Positions 9,872 to 21,803 are shown, counted from the first letter of the stretch. The stretch is 64,000 bases of DNA from Synechococcus sp. GreenBA-s (GCF_024345855.1 NZ_JAGQBX010000003.1:40428-104427), one strand, 5' to 3'. Numbers and translations: made by a program. The notes: generated from the sequence alone by a model not told the origin.

Positions 9872-9903
9872 ACGACCTGGCGCCGAGGTCGACCCCAGGT
9901 CGT
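9872..9903. terminator. Putative bidirectional terminator hairpin
   Basis: A perfect 9-bp inverted repeat (ACGACCTGG and CCAGGTCGT, 14-base loop) lies between the convergent coiled-coil gene and dacB. There is no T-run, so intrinsic activity is uncertain. Confidence 0.45.
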
Positions 9904-9915
9904 GGTGCTGTGGGC

Positions 9916-11283
9916 TCAGATCGCCGGGCAGAGCCCCGGCAGCTGGCTCTCCCGCAGGATCCGCCCGATGGTCGTGTTGGGGGCAGCAGCCCCGTTGCTG
10001 ATGGCACTCACGTAACGGGGCCCCTCGGCGGTATCGAGCACGCCACTGATGGAGCGCACGCCCGAGATGGTGCCGGTCTTGCCGCGGAAGCGGCCGTCCA
10101 GGCTGGTGCCCCTGTAGAGGTTCCGCAGGGTGCCCCGCTGGCCGGCGACGGCCATGGAGGCCTGGTAGTTGGCGGCATAGGGGTGCTGCGCCATGCGCAG
10201 CAGCAGCGCCGCCAGCAACCGGCTGGTGAGGCGGTTACTGCGCGACAGTCCACTGCCGTCGACCACCACGACCCCCTCCATCGGCAGGCCCTGGGCGGCC
10301 AGCCACTGCATGGCAGCGCCGCGGGCCTGGGCCAGGTCCCAGCTGGTGCTGGCCTGACGCAACAGCACCTCGGCGGTGAAGTTGTGGCTCTCGGTGTTGG
10401 CCAGGCTCAGCAGCCCGTGCATCCCCACCGAGGGCTCCTCGTAGAGCAGGGTGGCGTTGCTGCCGTCGATCGCACCGGGGGCACTGGACGGAACGACGCT
10501 GAAGGCCACCTGGCCCCCCTGGCGCCGGATCTCCTGTCCCAGCAGCCGCTGCAGCCGATCCGGCGGATTGGGAACCGCCATGTCGATGGCGTTGCTGGTG
10601 AGGGCCAGGCGGGTGATCGGGGCGCCGTAGGCCTCGGCCCGATCCCCCCAGTGCCAGTCGCTGGGCCACCAGCGCTGGCTGGGCTCCTCCACGAGCTGGA
10701 TCCGCACCGGCGCCGCCGCCGGCTCACCGGGACCGCCGCCGCTGCCCAGGGCGAGCTTGGCGAAGCGGCGCAGCTGGGTCAGGCCCAGGTCGGGGTCGCC
10801 CTCGCCGGTGATGCGCAGGCTGCCGTCCTGTAGGCGCCACAGGCGCGTGGTGAGCCGGTAGTCGGGGCCCAGGCGGTCCAGGGCGATGGCCGTGCTGATC
10901 AGCTTCTGGTTGGAGGCCGGAATGCGGGGACGCCGGCCGTTGATGTCGGCCAGCAGCCGGCCGCTGGGGTCGGCCACCGACACGCTCCAGACCGCCGCCT
11001 CGCCACCCACCACGGCGGCCAGGCGCTGCTGCAGGGCCGGGCAGCTGACCTGGCTCTGCAGCCGGGGCAGGCCGATCGGTGGTGGCGCCGCCGGGAAGGA
11101 GGTGGTGGCGGTGAGGCTCTGGGCCCGCAGCGGCGGCGCCATCAGGGCCGTCAGCGCCAGGCCGGCGCCCAGGCCTGCGGTTGTGCCGCGCCTGAGGGCC
11201 AGTCGACTCAAGGACCCAGCCCTGAATCGGAGCAGGCGACTGGGGGAGGGCCCATCTGGCCTTGCCGTCTCAGGGTGTGCCAT
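9916..11283 (-). CDS. dacB: D-alanyl-D-alanine carboxypeptidase / endopeptidase (PBP4 type, S13)
   Basis: This periplasmic penicillin-binding protein trims or cleaves peptidoglycan cross-links. The 455-residue protein has an N-terminal signal/anchor (about residues 30-55). The three active-site motifs are SxxK in PASNQKLIST, SxN in GSGLSRSNRL and KTG in FRGKTGTIS, in S13 order with the expected large insertion between the first two. The stop of the DUF4330 gene at 11285 is one base from the dacB start, so they are coupled. Confidence 0.93.
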   Translation of the reverse strand: MAHPETARPDGPSPSRLLRFRAGSLSRLALRRGTTAGLGAGLALTALMAPPLRAQSLTATTSFPAAPPPIGLPRLQSQVSCPALQQRLAAVVGGEAAVWSVSVADPSGRLLADINGRRPRIPASNQKLISTAIALDRLGPDYRLTTRLWRLQDGSLRITGEGDPDLGLTQLRRFAKLALGSGGGPGEPAAAPVRIQLVEEPSQRWWPSDWHWGDRAEAYGAPITRLALTSNAIDMAVPNPPDRLQRLLGQEIRRQGGQVAFSVVPSSAPGAIDGSNATLLYEEPSVGMHGLLSLANTESHNFTAEVLLRQASTSWDLAQARGAAMQWLAAQGLPMEGVVVVDGSGLSRSNRLTSRLLAALLLRMAQHPYAANYQASMAVAGQRGTLRNLYRGTSLDGRFRGKTGTISGVRSISGVLDTAEGPRYVSAISNGAAAPNTTIGRILRESQLPGLCPAI

Positions 11284-11284
11284 C

Positions 11285-11812
11285 TCAGGACTCCAGCTTC
11301 AGGCCGGTGACCGAACCGCCGACCCGGAAGGCACTGCCCTCCAGCTCGATCGGGGCGCCCACCTTGATGGCCTGGTTGCCGAACACCACCCCCTCGGCGG
11401 TCTTGCGGCCCTCCCCCTCGAGCACGAAGCGGGCATCCAGGGTGCTGAAGGTGGCCTGGTTGGGATCGGCGGCGCTCACCACCTTGCCGTCGGGGGTGAG
11501 GGTGGAGATGCGCCGCGGCAGGGCGATCACCTCCCTGATGCCCACCTTGCCGTGGGGCTGGTTGCGGATCACGATGGCGAGCTTGCCGTCCTGGCGGGCC
11601 GAGGCGATCAGCGCCGCCGGATCGGCCGCCGGGATGCCGCGCACATCCACCAGCACCGTCACCGGCCGCAGGCCGCCGGTGGCCTTGGCGATGGCGCCGC
11701 TGAGCTTGGGGCTCCAGATCACGCCGGCGGCGGCCAGCAGCACCGCCAGGGCGGCTCCCGCATCCACCAGGCCGATCCGGCGCGGGCGGGGGGAGGAATC
11801 GGCAGCGGCCAT
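11285..11812 (-). CDS. DUF4330-like membrane-anchored protein
   Basis: The 175-residue protein has one N-terminal transmembrane segment (IGLVDAGAALAVLLAAAGVIW) followed by a beta-rich extracytoplasmic domain. The start MAAADSSPRPRR is preferred because the frame upstream is an arginine-rich shadow. The helix with following VTVLVDVRGIPAADP and VGIREVIALPR strands fits the cyanobacterial DUF4330 family, whose function is unknown. Coupling to dacB suggests a cell-envelope role; that is inference. Confidence 0.72.
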   Translation of the reverse strand: MAAADSSPRPRRIGLVDAGAALAVLLAAAGVIWSPKLSGAIAKATGGLRPVTVLVDVRGIPAADPAALIASARQDGKLAIVIRNQPHGKVGIREVIALPRRISTLTPDGKVVSAADPNQATFSTLDARFVLEGEGRKTAEGVVFGNQAIKVGAPIELEGSAFRVGGSVTGLKLES

Positions 11813-11888
11813 GGCGCATCGGCAGACGCTGAACTGTACGGAGGGCCGCCGGGTCCCACAAGGGCCGGCGGCCCGGCCCCGCCCCCTG

Positions 11889-12575
11889 TCAGTTGCGCAG
11901 GCCCTCGATGAAGCGATCCACCGCCGCCAGACCGCGACCGACGCCGCCGGCGCCGCCCAGGGCCTCGGCCTGCTGCTCGGCATCCGGCCTGGTCTCGAAG
12001 CTGGCGGCGAAGCGATGGCCGTCCGGGTCGCGGCGGTAGAGCTCCCAGGGGTCGGGGAAGGCCCGGCGCAGGGCCCCCTCGGCCGTGGGGATCAGGGCGT
12101 AGGCCGCCTGCCAGCCGGAGAGAAAGCCCTTGCGCCGCTCGCGGGCCACGCTGCCGATGCCCACGGCGGCGTCCTCCAGGCTGCCGTTGAGCAGCACCAC
12201 CGGCCCGCGGTGCTGGCCGCAGACCGCCTCCACCTCCTCGTAGTCCGCCGGGGAGGGGGCCACCAGGATCAGGACGCCCTCGCTGCCGCCGTCGGCCTGC
12301 TGCAGGCGCATCAGGTCCCGCAGGCTGGCCAGCTGGCCGGCCTGCTCGGGCGCATCGCGCTTGGCCAGGGCCGTGGCCCCCGCATCGGGGAACAGCAGCC
12401 GCAGGTTGGGGAAGCGCGGCGTGAGCGCGGCACCGAGGCGCAGGGCCACGGGCATCAGCCGCAGACCCTCGAAGCGGAATTCGGTGGTCCAGAGGCCCTT
12501 GGGCTCGGTCACCAGGGCGGCGGCCAGCGCCTCCAGGGCCTCGGCCTCGGCCGCGCGCAGATCAGCGGGGAGCAT
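11889..12575 (-). CDS. DUF1995 family protein
   Basis: The 228-residue soluble protein begins MLPADLRAAEAEALEALAAAL. The blocks LRLLFPDAGATALAKRD and GVLILVAPSP, with a conserved WELYRRDPDG near the C terminus, match the DUF1995 family. That family is found in cyanobacteria and plastids and is related to plastid proteins such as LPA3. No catalytic motif is evident. The gene is separated from the DUF4330 start by about 75 bases. Confidence 0.8.
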   Translation of the reverse strand: MLPADLRAAEAEALEALAAALVTEPKGLWTTEFRFEGLRLMPVALRLGAALTPRFPNLRLLFPDAGATALAKRDAPEQAGQLASLRDLMRLQQADGGSEGVLILVAPSPADYEEVEAVCGQHRGPVVLLNGSLEDAAVGIGSVARERRKGFLSGWQAAYALIPTAEGALRRAFPDPWELYRRDPDGHRFAASFETRPDAEQQAEALGGAGGVGRGLAAVDRFIEGLRN

Positions 12576-12678
12576 CGAACCAGCACAGTTGGCGCGACCC
12601 TACCCAGGAGTGCCGGCGCCGGGTCAGGCCCCTGCTCCAGCCCTGGGGGGCAGCCGCGGAGTGCAGCCAGTGCCGGGC

Positions 12679-13890
12679 TCAGCCCACGGGCTCACCGGCG
12701 ATCACCCGCAGCCGGCCCCGCTCCACCGCCCCGGGCACCCCCTCGAGGTCCGCCCCGGTCAACCAGGGGCCGAGGCTGATCCGCAGGCCGCTGGCGGCCT
12801 CGCCGTCGGGGTAGCCCATGGCCTGCAGGATCGGGCTGGGGGCCAGACCCCAGGGGTTGGCGCCCCGACCGCTGCTGCAGGCCGAGCCGCTGCTCACCGC
12901 GTAGCCCTGCTGCCAGATCGTCTGCACCAGGCGACGGCCGGAGATGGGCCGGCCGCTGGGGCTGGCCATCAGCAGGCTGATGTGGTGGGGCAGCCGCTCG
13001 GGGCCCTGGGAATCGAAGGGATCGGGGCCGCTGAGCCGCACCGCCGGCAGCTGCAGCAGCCGCTGCAGCAGGTCGTTGCGCAGATCGGCGATCGGATCGC
13101 GGCCGGCATGGGCCCGCAGCCGGGCATCGCAGAGATCGAGGGCCCGGGCCAGGCCGGCCACCAGCGCCACGGGCTCGGTGCCGCCGCGCCGGCCCGCCTC
13201 CTGACCGCCTCCGCCGATGAAGGGCTTGAGGGCCAGGTCGGGGCGCACCAGCAGGGCGCCGACACCGCGGGGGCCCTGCAGCTTGTGGGAGGCGAAGCTG
13301 AGCAGGTCGATCGGCAGGGCATCGAAGGCCACCGGCAGATGGCCCACCACCTGCACCGCATCCACGTGCAGCAGCACCCCGGCCCCACGGCAGCGCCGGC
13401 CGATTTGCTCGATCGGCTGCACCGTGCCCACCTCGCTCTGGCCCCAGATCAGCGACACCAGCCGCGTGGGCGGTGCCAGCAGGCGATCGAGGGCGTCGAG
13501 ATCCACAACGCCCAGGTGATCCACCGGCAGCTTCTCCACCTGCCAGCCCCGCTGGGCCAGCTGGCCGGCGGCGGCCACGGTGGCGGGGTGTTCCACGGCC
13601 GAGATCAGCAGCCGGCCCGGCGGGCCATCGGCGGCGGCCCCCAGCAGGGCCATGTGGATCGATTCGGTGCCCCCCGAGGTGACGATCACCTGGTTGCTGC
13701 CGCAGCCGAGGATCTCGGCGATGCGCTGGCGGGACCGCTCCAGCCGTTCCGCGGCCGCCAGGCCGAAGCCATGCAAGCTGCTGGGGTTGGCCCAGGCCTC
13801 GGCATCCACGGCGGCCATGGCCTCCAGCACCTCCGGCGCCGGCGGGGTGGTGGCGCAGGAGTCGAGATAGATCGGCGGGGTGTAGGTCAT
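12679..13890 (-). CDS. Cysteine desulfurase, NifS/IscS type
   Basis: This PLP enzyme takes sulfur from cysteine and passes it on as persulfide, mainly for Fe-S clusters. The 403-residue protein starts at MTYTPPIYLDSCATTPP. It has the SSLHGFG motif, SAVEHPAT, the PLP lysine in FASHKLQGPRG and the catalytic cysteine loop SSGSACSSG. The CSSG arrangement is typical of the group I (IscS/NifS) enzymes. The gene lies 4 bases downstream of dapF, so both are probably made from one message. Confidence 0.93.
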   Translation of the reverse strand: MTYTPPIYLDSCATTPPAPEVLEAMAAVDAEAWANPSSLHGFGLAAAERLERSRQRIAEILGCGSNQVIVTSGGTESIHMALLGAAADGPPGRLLISAVEHPATVAAAGQLAQRGWQVEKLPVDHLGVVDLDALDRLLAPPTRLVSLIWGQSEVGTVQPIEQIGRRCRGAGVLLHVDAVQVVGHLPVAFDALPIDLLSFASHKLQGPRGVGALLVRPDLALKPFIGGGGQEAGRRGGTEPVALVAGLARALDLCDARLRAHAGRDPIADLRNDLLQRLLQLPAVRLSGPDPFDSQGPERLPHHISLLMASPSGRPISGRRLVQTIWQQGYAVSSGSACSSGRGANPWGLAPSPILQAMGYPDGEAASGLRISLGPWLTGADLEGVPGAVERGRLRVIAGEPVG

Positions 13891-13894
13891 CGCT

Positions 13895-15118
13895 TCAGCC
13901 CCCCAGGCCCCCCTCCCGCTCGAACCGGGCGCGGGTGCGCGATTCGAGGGAGTTGGCGGCGAGGGCCACGAGGTCGTCGAGTGAGGTGCCGCTGAGCAGG
14001 GCCTCCACGCGGGCGCGGGCCTCGGCGCTGGGGCAGTCGTCGGGGCGGATGCAACCGTTGCTGCAGACCGTGGCGCAGTCGATCGCCGGGGCTGCACTGG
14101 CGGCGGGAGCCGCGGCGGCGGGAGCACTCGAGGCCGGAGCACCGGAGGCCATGGCATCGGAGGCCGTGGCGCCGGGGGCCGCCGATCGGGCTGCGGCCGT
14201 GCCGGGCCGCGGGCGTTCGGCGGCCTCGCGCCGGGCGGCGGCCACCACGGCGGGATCGGGCACCACCCCGTCGAACACATGCTCGGCCGGGCCATCCATG
14301 AACACCTTGCCGCTGCCGGGATCCCAGTGGATCTGCAGGGGGCCGCCCGGAAGATCGAGCCGGGCCCGGTTCCCGCTCAGCCCCAGCCGGTGGCAGGCCA
14401 CGAGGGTGGCGCAGGCGCCCGTGCCGCAGGCCAGGGTGGGGCCGGCGCCCCGCTCCCACACCCGCATCACCAGGTGGTCGGGGGCGAGCACCTGCACGAA
14501 GTGGACGTTGGTTTTCGCCGGGAAGGCCGGGTGCACCTCGAAGCCGGCACCGAAGCGCTCCAGGTCGATCTCGTCGACCGCGTCCACCGGGATCACCACG
14601 TGGGGGTTGCCCATGCCGGCGGCAGCCACGGCGAAGGCCTCGCCATCCACCACCAGCTCGCCCTGGGGCAGCCCGTCGGGCCCCACCTCCAGGGTGGTGG
14701 GCACCTGGGCCGGCTCCAGGAAGGGAGCGCCCATGTCGACGCGGATGGTGCCATCCGGCAGCAGCTCGGGCACGATCCGGCCCGCCAGGGTGTCGATCTG
14801 CCAGGTGCGGCCCGGGCCGTCGCCGTCGCGGTCGGCCAGGAAGCGGGCCAGGCAGCGGATGCCGTTGCCGCACATCTCCGGCTCGCTGCCGTCGGCGTTG
14901 AAGATGCGCATGCGCAGCTCGCCGCCGGCGTTGGGCGGCAGGGCCAGGATCACTCCGTCGCCGCCGACGCCGAAGCGGCGATCACACAGCTGCGCGATCC
15001 ACTCCGGCGTCAGACCGAACACGAAGTCCGGGTCCGGAACGGCGCCGTTGTCGAGCACCCGACCATCCAGCAGCAGAAAGTCGTTGCCTAATCCCTGATA
15101 TTTGCTGAACTGGAGCAC
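13895..15118 (-). CDS. dapF: Diaminopimelate epimerase with cysteine-rich C-terminal extension
   Basis: DapF interconverts LL- and meso-diaminopimelate for lysine and peptidoglycan. Both catalytic cysteines are present (MCGNGIRC and LACGTGACA). The core ends near residue 290 as usual, but the protein runs to about 407 residues. An Ala/Pro/Ser-rich linker is followed by a compact tail with CATVCSNGCIRPDDCPS and a helical SLDDLVALAANSLESRTRARF segment. The GTG at 15118 (LQFSKYQGLGNDF) is preferred over the TTG at 15133. The extension is unusual and its role is unknown. The gene is divergent from hfq. Confidence 0.93.
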   Translation of the reverse strand: MLQFSKYQGLGNDFLLLDGRVLDNGAVPDPDFVFGLTPEWIAQLCDRRFGVGGDGVILALPPNAGGELRMRIFNADGSEPEMCGNGIRCLARFLADRDGDGPGRTWQIDTLAGRIVPELLPDGTIRVDMGAPFLEPAQVPTTLEVGPDGLPQGELVVDGEAFAVAAAGMGNPHVVIPVDAVDEIDLERFGAGFEVHPAFPAKTNVHFVQVLAPDHLVMRVWERGAGPTLACGTGACATLVACHRLGLSGNRARLDLPGGPLQIHWDPGSGKVFMDGPAEHVFDGVVPDPAVVAAARREAAERPRPGTAAARSAAPGATASDAMASGAPASSAPAAAAPAASAAPAIDCATVCSNGCIRPDDCPSAEARARVEALLSGTSLDDLVALAANSLESRTRARFEREGGLGG

Positions 15119-15150
15119 GCGACGCGGCCGCAAGGTCGATCATCGATCCT

Positions 15151-15393
15151 ATGGGGAACCTCTTCGAGAGCCGCACCGGGGCCAGCTTTGATGCCTCCCA
15201 GCCCGGTGTGCGCACCCTGCAGGCCTGGGTGCGCAGCAGGAACCCCGTCAACGTGCAGCTGAGCGACGGCACCAAGCTGGATGGCGTCCTGCGCTGGGTC
15301 GACGCCGAGTTCCTGGCGCTGCAGCCTGACTACGAGAAGCAGCCGATCCTGATCAACCGCACGGCCGTGGCCGTGATCCGGATGCTGGCCTGA
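15151..15393 (+). CDS. hfq: Cyanobacterial Hfq-like RNA-binding protein
   Basis: The 80-residue Sm-fold protein has the Sm1-like core in [21 protein letters not shown] and the Sm2-like end in [15 protein letters not shown]. Cyanobacterial Hfq lacks the canonical YKH Sm2 motif, as seen here. In Synechocystis the homologue works with the type IV pilus machinery more than as a general sRNA chaperone. The start lies about 30 bases from the divergent dapF start. Confidence 0.9.
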   Translation: MGNLFESRTGASFDASQPGVRTLQAWVRSRNPVNVQLSDGTKLDGVLRWVDAEFLALQPDYEKQPILINRTAVAVIRMLA

Positions 15394-15454
15394 CCCAGCC
15401 CAGAGTGCCCGCCAGCCGGGCCCATTCGGGCGGCTGTGGCACCATCACAGGCCA

Positions 15455-18115
<2,661 letters not shown>

Positions 18116-18147
18116 GGGCAGGGCTTGGGAGCGCGAGGCCACCTGAC

Positions 18148-18188
18148 GGGGCCCCCGTCGGGGCCATGGCAGCTCCGACGAGGGCCCC
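18148..18188. terminator. Putative bidirectional terminator between leuS and pgi
   Basis: A long inverted repeat pairs GGGGCCC with GGGCCCC and, after a 2-base mismatch, GTCGG with CCGAC. It sits between two convergent genes. There is no T-run. Confidence 0.45.
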
Positions 18189-18194
18189 ACGGCC

Positions 18195-19796
18195 TCAGTC
18201 GTGCAGGAACACCAGGCTCTCGGGCTTGCCCCAGTCGCCGCGGGCGCTGATGTGGCGGCGGTTGGCGCAGAGGTGGCGAAGGATCCAGTAGAGGGGCTCG
18301 GGGCTCTCCAGCCCCAGGTCCGCCTGCAGGCCCGCCAGGGTGTGCTCGCTGTCGTCCGCCAGCCGCTCCTCCAGCCGCACCTGCAGCGCCAGCAGGGCCG
18401 CAGCGGCCTGCTTGCCGGCCTCCACACCGGGCTGGTGGTAGGCGTTCACGTTCACCAGCTCGCCGTAGAGCCCCACGGCCCGCTCGAACAGGGCGATGAG
18501 GGCACCGAGGCTGTGGGCATCCAGGCGCTGCAGGGTGATGGTGAGGTTCTGGCGGCCCTCCTCGGTGAGGGCGGCGCGGGTGCCCTGCAGAAAGCCGTCG
18601 AGGAAATCGCCCGGGTTCTCGCCCTCCAGCGGCGGGATGTCGCCGGGATCTTCCAGCACCTCGATGAAGGTCACGAAGAAGTTGTCGACGCCATCGCGCA
18701 GCTGCTGCACGTAGGCGTGCTGGTCGGTGGAGCCCTTATTGCCGTACACCGCCAGACCCTGGTGCACCACCTGGCCATCGCGGTCGAGCTTCTTGCCCAG
18801 GCTCTCCATCACCAGCTGCTGCAGGTAGCGGCTGAACACCTCCAGCCGGTCCCGGTAGGGCAGCACCACCATGTCGCGGCGACCCTGGCCGTCACCGGCG
18901 GCATACCAGGCGGCCGCCAGCAGGGCCGCGGGATTGGCCTCCAGCTCCGCCACGCGGGTGGCGGCATCCATGGCGCCGGCGCCGGCCAGGAAGGCGCGCA
19001 TGTCGGCGCCGATCAGCACACCGGGCAGCAGGCCCACGGCACTGGTGATGCTGGTGCGGCCGCCCACCCAGTCGAACATGTCGAAACGGGCAAGCCAGCC
19101 GCCGGCCTCGGCCTCCTGGTCCAGGCGGCTGCCGAGCATGGTCACGGCCACGGCCTGGCGGGCCCAGCTGCCGCCGTGGGCCTCCAGGGCCCGCTTGGCC
19201 TGGAGCATGCCGATGTGGGGCTCGGGGGTGCCGCCCGACTTGCTCACCACCACCACCAGGGTGGTCTGCAGCCGCTGGCCCAGGGCCGCCAGGGTGCGGC
19301 GCATGCCGTCGGGATCGACGTTGTCGAAGAAGTGGAAGGGCAGGCCGTAGCCCGGATCCTGCAGGGCCCGCACCATCAGCACCGGGCCCAGGCCCGAGCC
19401 GCCGATGCCGATCCAGAGCACGTCGGTGAAGCGCTTGCCGGGGGCCGGTGCGATCACTCCCGCCTGCACATCCCGGCCGAAGGCCTCGATCCGGTCCACC
19501 TCGGCGCGGATGTGATCACCCGCTGCGCCATCCGGCGCCAGCTCAGGGCTGCGCAGCCAGTAGTGGCCAACCTGGCGCCCCTCATCCGGGTTGGCGATCG
19601 CGCCGGCCTCCAGGGCCGCCATGGCCTCGAAGGCGCGGGCGAAGCGGGGCCGTAGCGCCTCCAGACGTTCCGGATCGAGGGCCATGCGGCTGAGATCGAG
19701 CCAGAAGCCGAGGGCGGGGTCGTGCCACAGCAGGCCGCAGAACCGCCGCCAGAGGGCCTCGGGGCCGGCGCCGGCGGTGGCGGGGAGAAAGGTCAT
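18195..19796 (-). CDS. pgi: Glucose-6-phosphate isomerase
   Basis: Pgi interconverts glucose-6-phosphate and fructose-6-phosphate in the cytoplasm. The 533-residue protein starts at MTFLPATAGAGPEAL; the open frame upstream is non-coding. It has the two SIS halves: WIGIGGSGLGPVLM and VVSKSGGTPEP, then GGRTSITSAVGLLP. The later YGNKGSTDQHAYVQQL carries the active-site histidine, and VNVNAYHQPGVEAGK holds the catalytic lysine. Order and length fit the family. Confidence 0.96.
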   Translation of the reverse strand: MTFLPATAGAGPEALWRRFCGLLWHDPALGFWLDLSRMALDPERLEALRPRFARAFEAMAALEAGAIANPDEGRQVGHYWLRSPELAPDGAAGDHIRAEVDRIEAFGRDVQAGVIAPAPGKRFTDVLWIGIGGSGLGPVLMVRALQDPGYGLPFHFFDNVDPDGMRRTLAALGQRLQTTLVVVVSKSGGTPEPHIGMLQAKRALEAHGGSWARQAVAVTMLGSRLDQEAEAGGWLARFDMFDWVGGRTSITSAVGLLPGVLIGADMRAFLAGAGAMDAATRVAELEANPAALLAAAWYAAGDGQGRRDMVVLPYRDRLEVFSRYLQQLVMESLGKKLDRDGQVVHQGLAVYGNKGSTDQHAYVQQLRDGVDNFFVTFIEVLEDPGDIPPLEGENPGDFLDGFLQGTRAALTEEGRQNLTITLQRLDAHSLGALIALFERAVGLYGELVNVNAYHQPGVEAGKQAAAALLALQVRLEERLADDSEHTLAGLQADLGLESPEPLYWILRHLCANRRHISARGDWGKPESLVFLHD

Positions 19797-19904
19797 GGGC
19801 CCGGGCGGTGGCGTGTCGAGGCAGGGCGACGCTATCCGTGTTCGGTCCCATGGCAAAGCGGCGCAGGTTGCAATCCGTCCAAAAATCCAGGTCTGGGCTG
19901 GGAC

Positions 19905-19922
19905 TGTGTGGACCGCCACACA
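19905..19922. other. Short perfect hairpin upstream of exported gene
   Basis: The 7-bp inverted repeat TGTGTGG-ACCG-CCACACA lies in the divergent region between pgi and the exported lysozyme-like gene, about 60 bases before the GTG start at 19980. It could be an operator or a leader hairpin; nothing else supports either reading. Confidence 0.3.
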
Positions 19923-19979
19923 ACCGTCCAGTGGCCTTGGTGACGATGAAGAAACTCCGTAGAATTCATACAACCAACC

Positions 19980-20858
19980 GTGAGACCGCTTTCCGTGCCG
20001 CGCCGCCCCGCCGCGACCCAGCGCTGGAAAGCCCCCGCGAGCCTGTCCAGCCTGCGGCGGCGCCTGCTGATCGGACTGTTGGTGTCGTCCAGTGCCCTGC
20101 TCGGCGCGACCCAGGCACCACAGGTGGGTGTGGGAACGCTGATCAGCGGCCCCAGCCTCTCGGTGGGCTCCGCCGCTGATGTCAACGGCGGGCTGGTCAA
20201 CGAGGGGCAGCGGCCCAACCCGGCCAGCTTCAGCCCCGGGGAACTGAAGGAACTCCAGCGCCGCTTCGGGGTGCATGGCCCCCAGCCGCGCCTGGCCCAG
20301 CTGTTCACCAGCGGCATGGACCAGCTCACGCCCCTGCGCAGCCACACGATCAATCGCCTCGAGGGCCTGCAGCCCTTTGTGCTGCGGGAGGGCCGCCGCA
20401 GCGGCATCAACCCGATGTTGCTGGCGGCGATCCTGTTCGATGAGATGCAGCACGCCAAGCCCGGCGAGGATCTGCCGATCGCGGCCCATTCCGGCCTGTT
20501 CAGCACCCACGGTCCGGCCCAGCTGGGCCTGAGCGAAATGGTGAAGCAGGGCCTGCTGCGGCCCGAGGCCGGCCCCGAGGACCTCCAGGCGGCCCGGGAT
20601 CAGCTGCTGGATCCGGAGCGCAACGTGGCCCTGCTGGCCGGCAAGCTACTGCGCATCCTGCGGGAGCTCGACCAGAGCCCGGCCCGCACCCATGACGCCA
20701 GCCGCCTGCCCCGCCACGCCAAGACGGTCGCCACCCTGGCCTACCTGCACAACGGCAAGCTCGACTACCCCACCCGCATCCTGCGCTACATGCAGGACCC
20801 CGAACTGCACGGCGTGATCTACGGCCAGCGCCGCGAACCGCTCTCGCCCCTGATCTGA
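19980..20858 (+). CDS. Exported protein, possibly lysozyme/transglycosylase-like
   Basis: The 292-residue protein has a basic N terminus and a hydrophobic stretch (RRLLIGLLVSSSALLGATQAP) that reads as a signal peptide. The central part (GINPMLLAAILFDEMQHAKP followed by STHGPAQLGLSEM) has the layout of lytic transglycosylase-like domains: a Glu in a long helix and a GPAQL motif resembling GLMQ. I infer a peptidoglycan role from this and from the amidase next door. The family assignment is tentative. The start is a GTG. Confidence 0.65.
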   Translation: MRPLSVPRRPAATQRWKAPASLSSLRRRLLIGLLVSSSALLGATQAPQVGVGTLISGPSLSVGSAADVNGGLVNEGQRPNPASFSPGELKELQRRFGVHGPQPRLAQLFTSGMDQLTPLRSHTINRLEGLQPFVLREGRRSGINPMLLAAILFDEMQHAKPGEDLPIAAHSGLFSTHGPAQLGLSEMVKQGLLRPEAGPEDLQAARDQLLDPERNVALLAGKLLRILRELDQSPARTHDASRLPRHAKTVATLAYLHNGKLDYPTRILRYMQDPELHGVIYGQRREPLSPLI

Positions 20859-20903
20859 TCGGGGCCGATCCGAGCGGATCGCAACGCATCGGGCCTGATC
20901 CGA

Positions 20904-21803
20904 TCAGCAGAGCTTGCCGAGGGCGGCCAGACGCCGCTGCAGGGCCGACCAGTCGAAGCTGCGGGGATCGGCCCGAGCGCCCCCCAGATCCACGTGCCGG
21001 TGGGTGGTGATCGCCGTGGCCGGGATCGGGAACCGCCCCATCCAGTCCGCCAGCACCACCGCCAGGGCGTCGTACTGGGCAGGGCTGTAGCCGCTGTGGG
21101 CGGGACCCTCATCCTCGCCATCGAGCGGCGTTTCCAGGCTCAGGTGCAGGGCGAAGTTGTTGACCGAACCGGCCAGGGCCCGGTTGCTCACCACCCAGGC
21201 GCCGTTGAAGGCTGAAAAGCCCGCCCCGAAGGCCCGCTCCCCGGGGTCGACGGCCTGCACGATGCGGCCGTCCTCGCCGATCAGGATGTGATAGCTCACC
21301 TGATCGTCGTCGTTGGCGTGGGGGGTGCGGAAGGTGTTGATCGCCGAGCCCATCCCATAGACGGTCTCGTGCAGCACCACCAGCCTGGGGGTGGGATCGA
21401 GGGCATTGCCGAAGGCGTCCTCGCGGAAGCGCTCGCCGTAGTTGCTGGGGTCGATGCGAATGGTGCTGCGGCGGCTGGGCAGGCTGGCCAGCTGGGCCTG
21501 CAGCCGCTGCTGCAGGCGGCGGTCCAGCCTCTGGCACTGGCGTCGCAGCGGGCTGCGCCAGGCGGCCTGGGGCGGTGGGGCCGGAGCCGGGACCCCAGGG
21601 GCCGAGTCGGAGGGGCGGCCCAGCTGGCGCAGCTGCTCGAGCAGCGACGGACGCTGGCTGCGATCACCGCCGCCAGCGCCCAGATCCCGGCCGAGCCAGC
21701 CCAGGCCGATGGCACTCAGGGCCAGAGCGGCCGCCAGGGGCAACAGCCAGTGGCGATGGGGCTCGATCCGGTGGTGCAGGGCACGGATGTTGCGGCTCAG
21801 CAT
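20904..21803 (-). CDS. N-acetylmuramoyl-L-alanine amidase domain protein
   Basis: The 299-residue protein has a transmembrane or signal helix (LLPLAAALALSAIGLGWLG) and then an Amidase_2 (PGRP-like) domain. The domain shows zinc-ligand candidates in LVVLHETVYG and ITTHRHVDLGGARADP, plus VSYHILIGEDGRIVQAV. The family cleaves the amide bond between MurNAc and the stem peptide. The ATG at 21803 overlaps the end of the upstream M61 gene by 7 bases, so the pair is coupled. Confidence 0.88.
   Translation of the reverse strand: MLSRNIRALHHRIEPHRHWLLPLAAALALSAIGLGWLGRDLGAGGGDRSQRPSLLEQLRQLGRPSDSAPGVPAPAPPPQAAWRSPLRRQCQRLDRRLQQRLQAQLASLPSRRSTIRIDPSNYGERFREDAFGNALDPTPRLVVLHETVYGMGSAINTFRTPHANDDDQVSYHILIGEDGRIVQAVDPGERAFGAGFSAFNGAWVVSNRALAGSVNNFALHLSLETPLDGEDEGPAHSGYSPAQYDALAVVLADWMGRFPIPATAITTHRHVDLGGARADPRSFDWSALQRRLAALGKLC

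Noticed and set aside
19797..20510. N-terminal extension of the pgi frame to 20510
   Set aside because: The extension overlaps the exported protein on the other strand and has no homology; Pgi begins properly at 19796.
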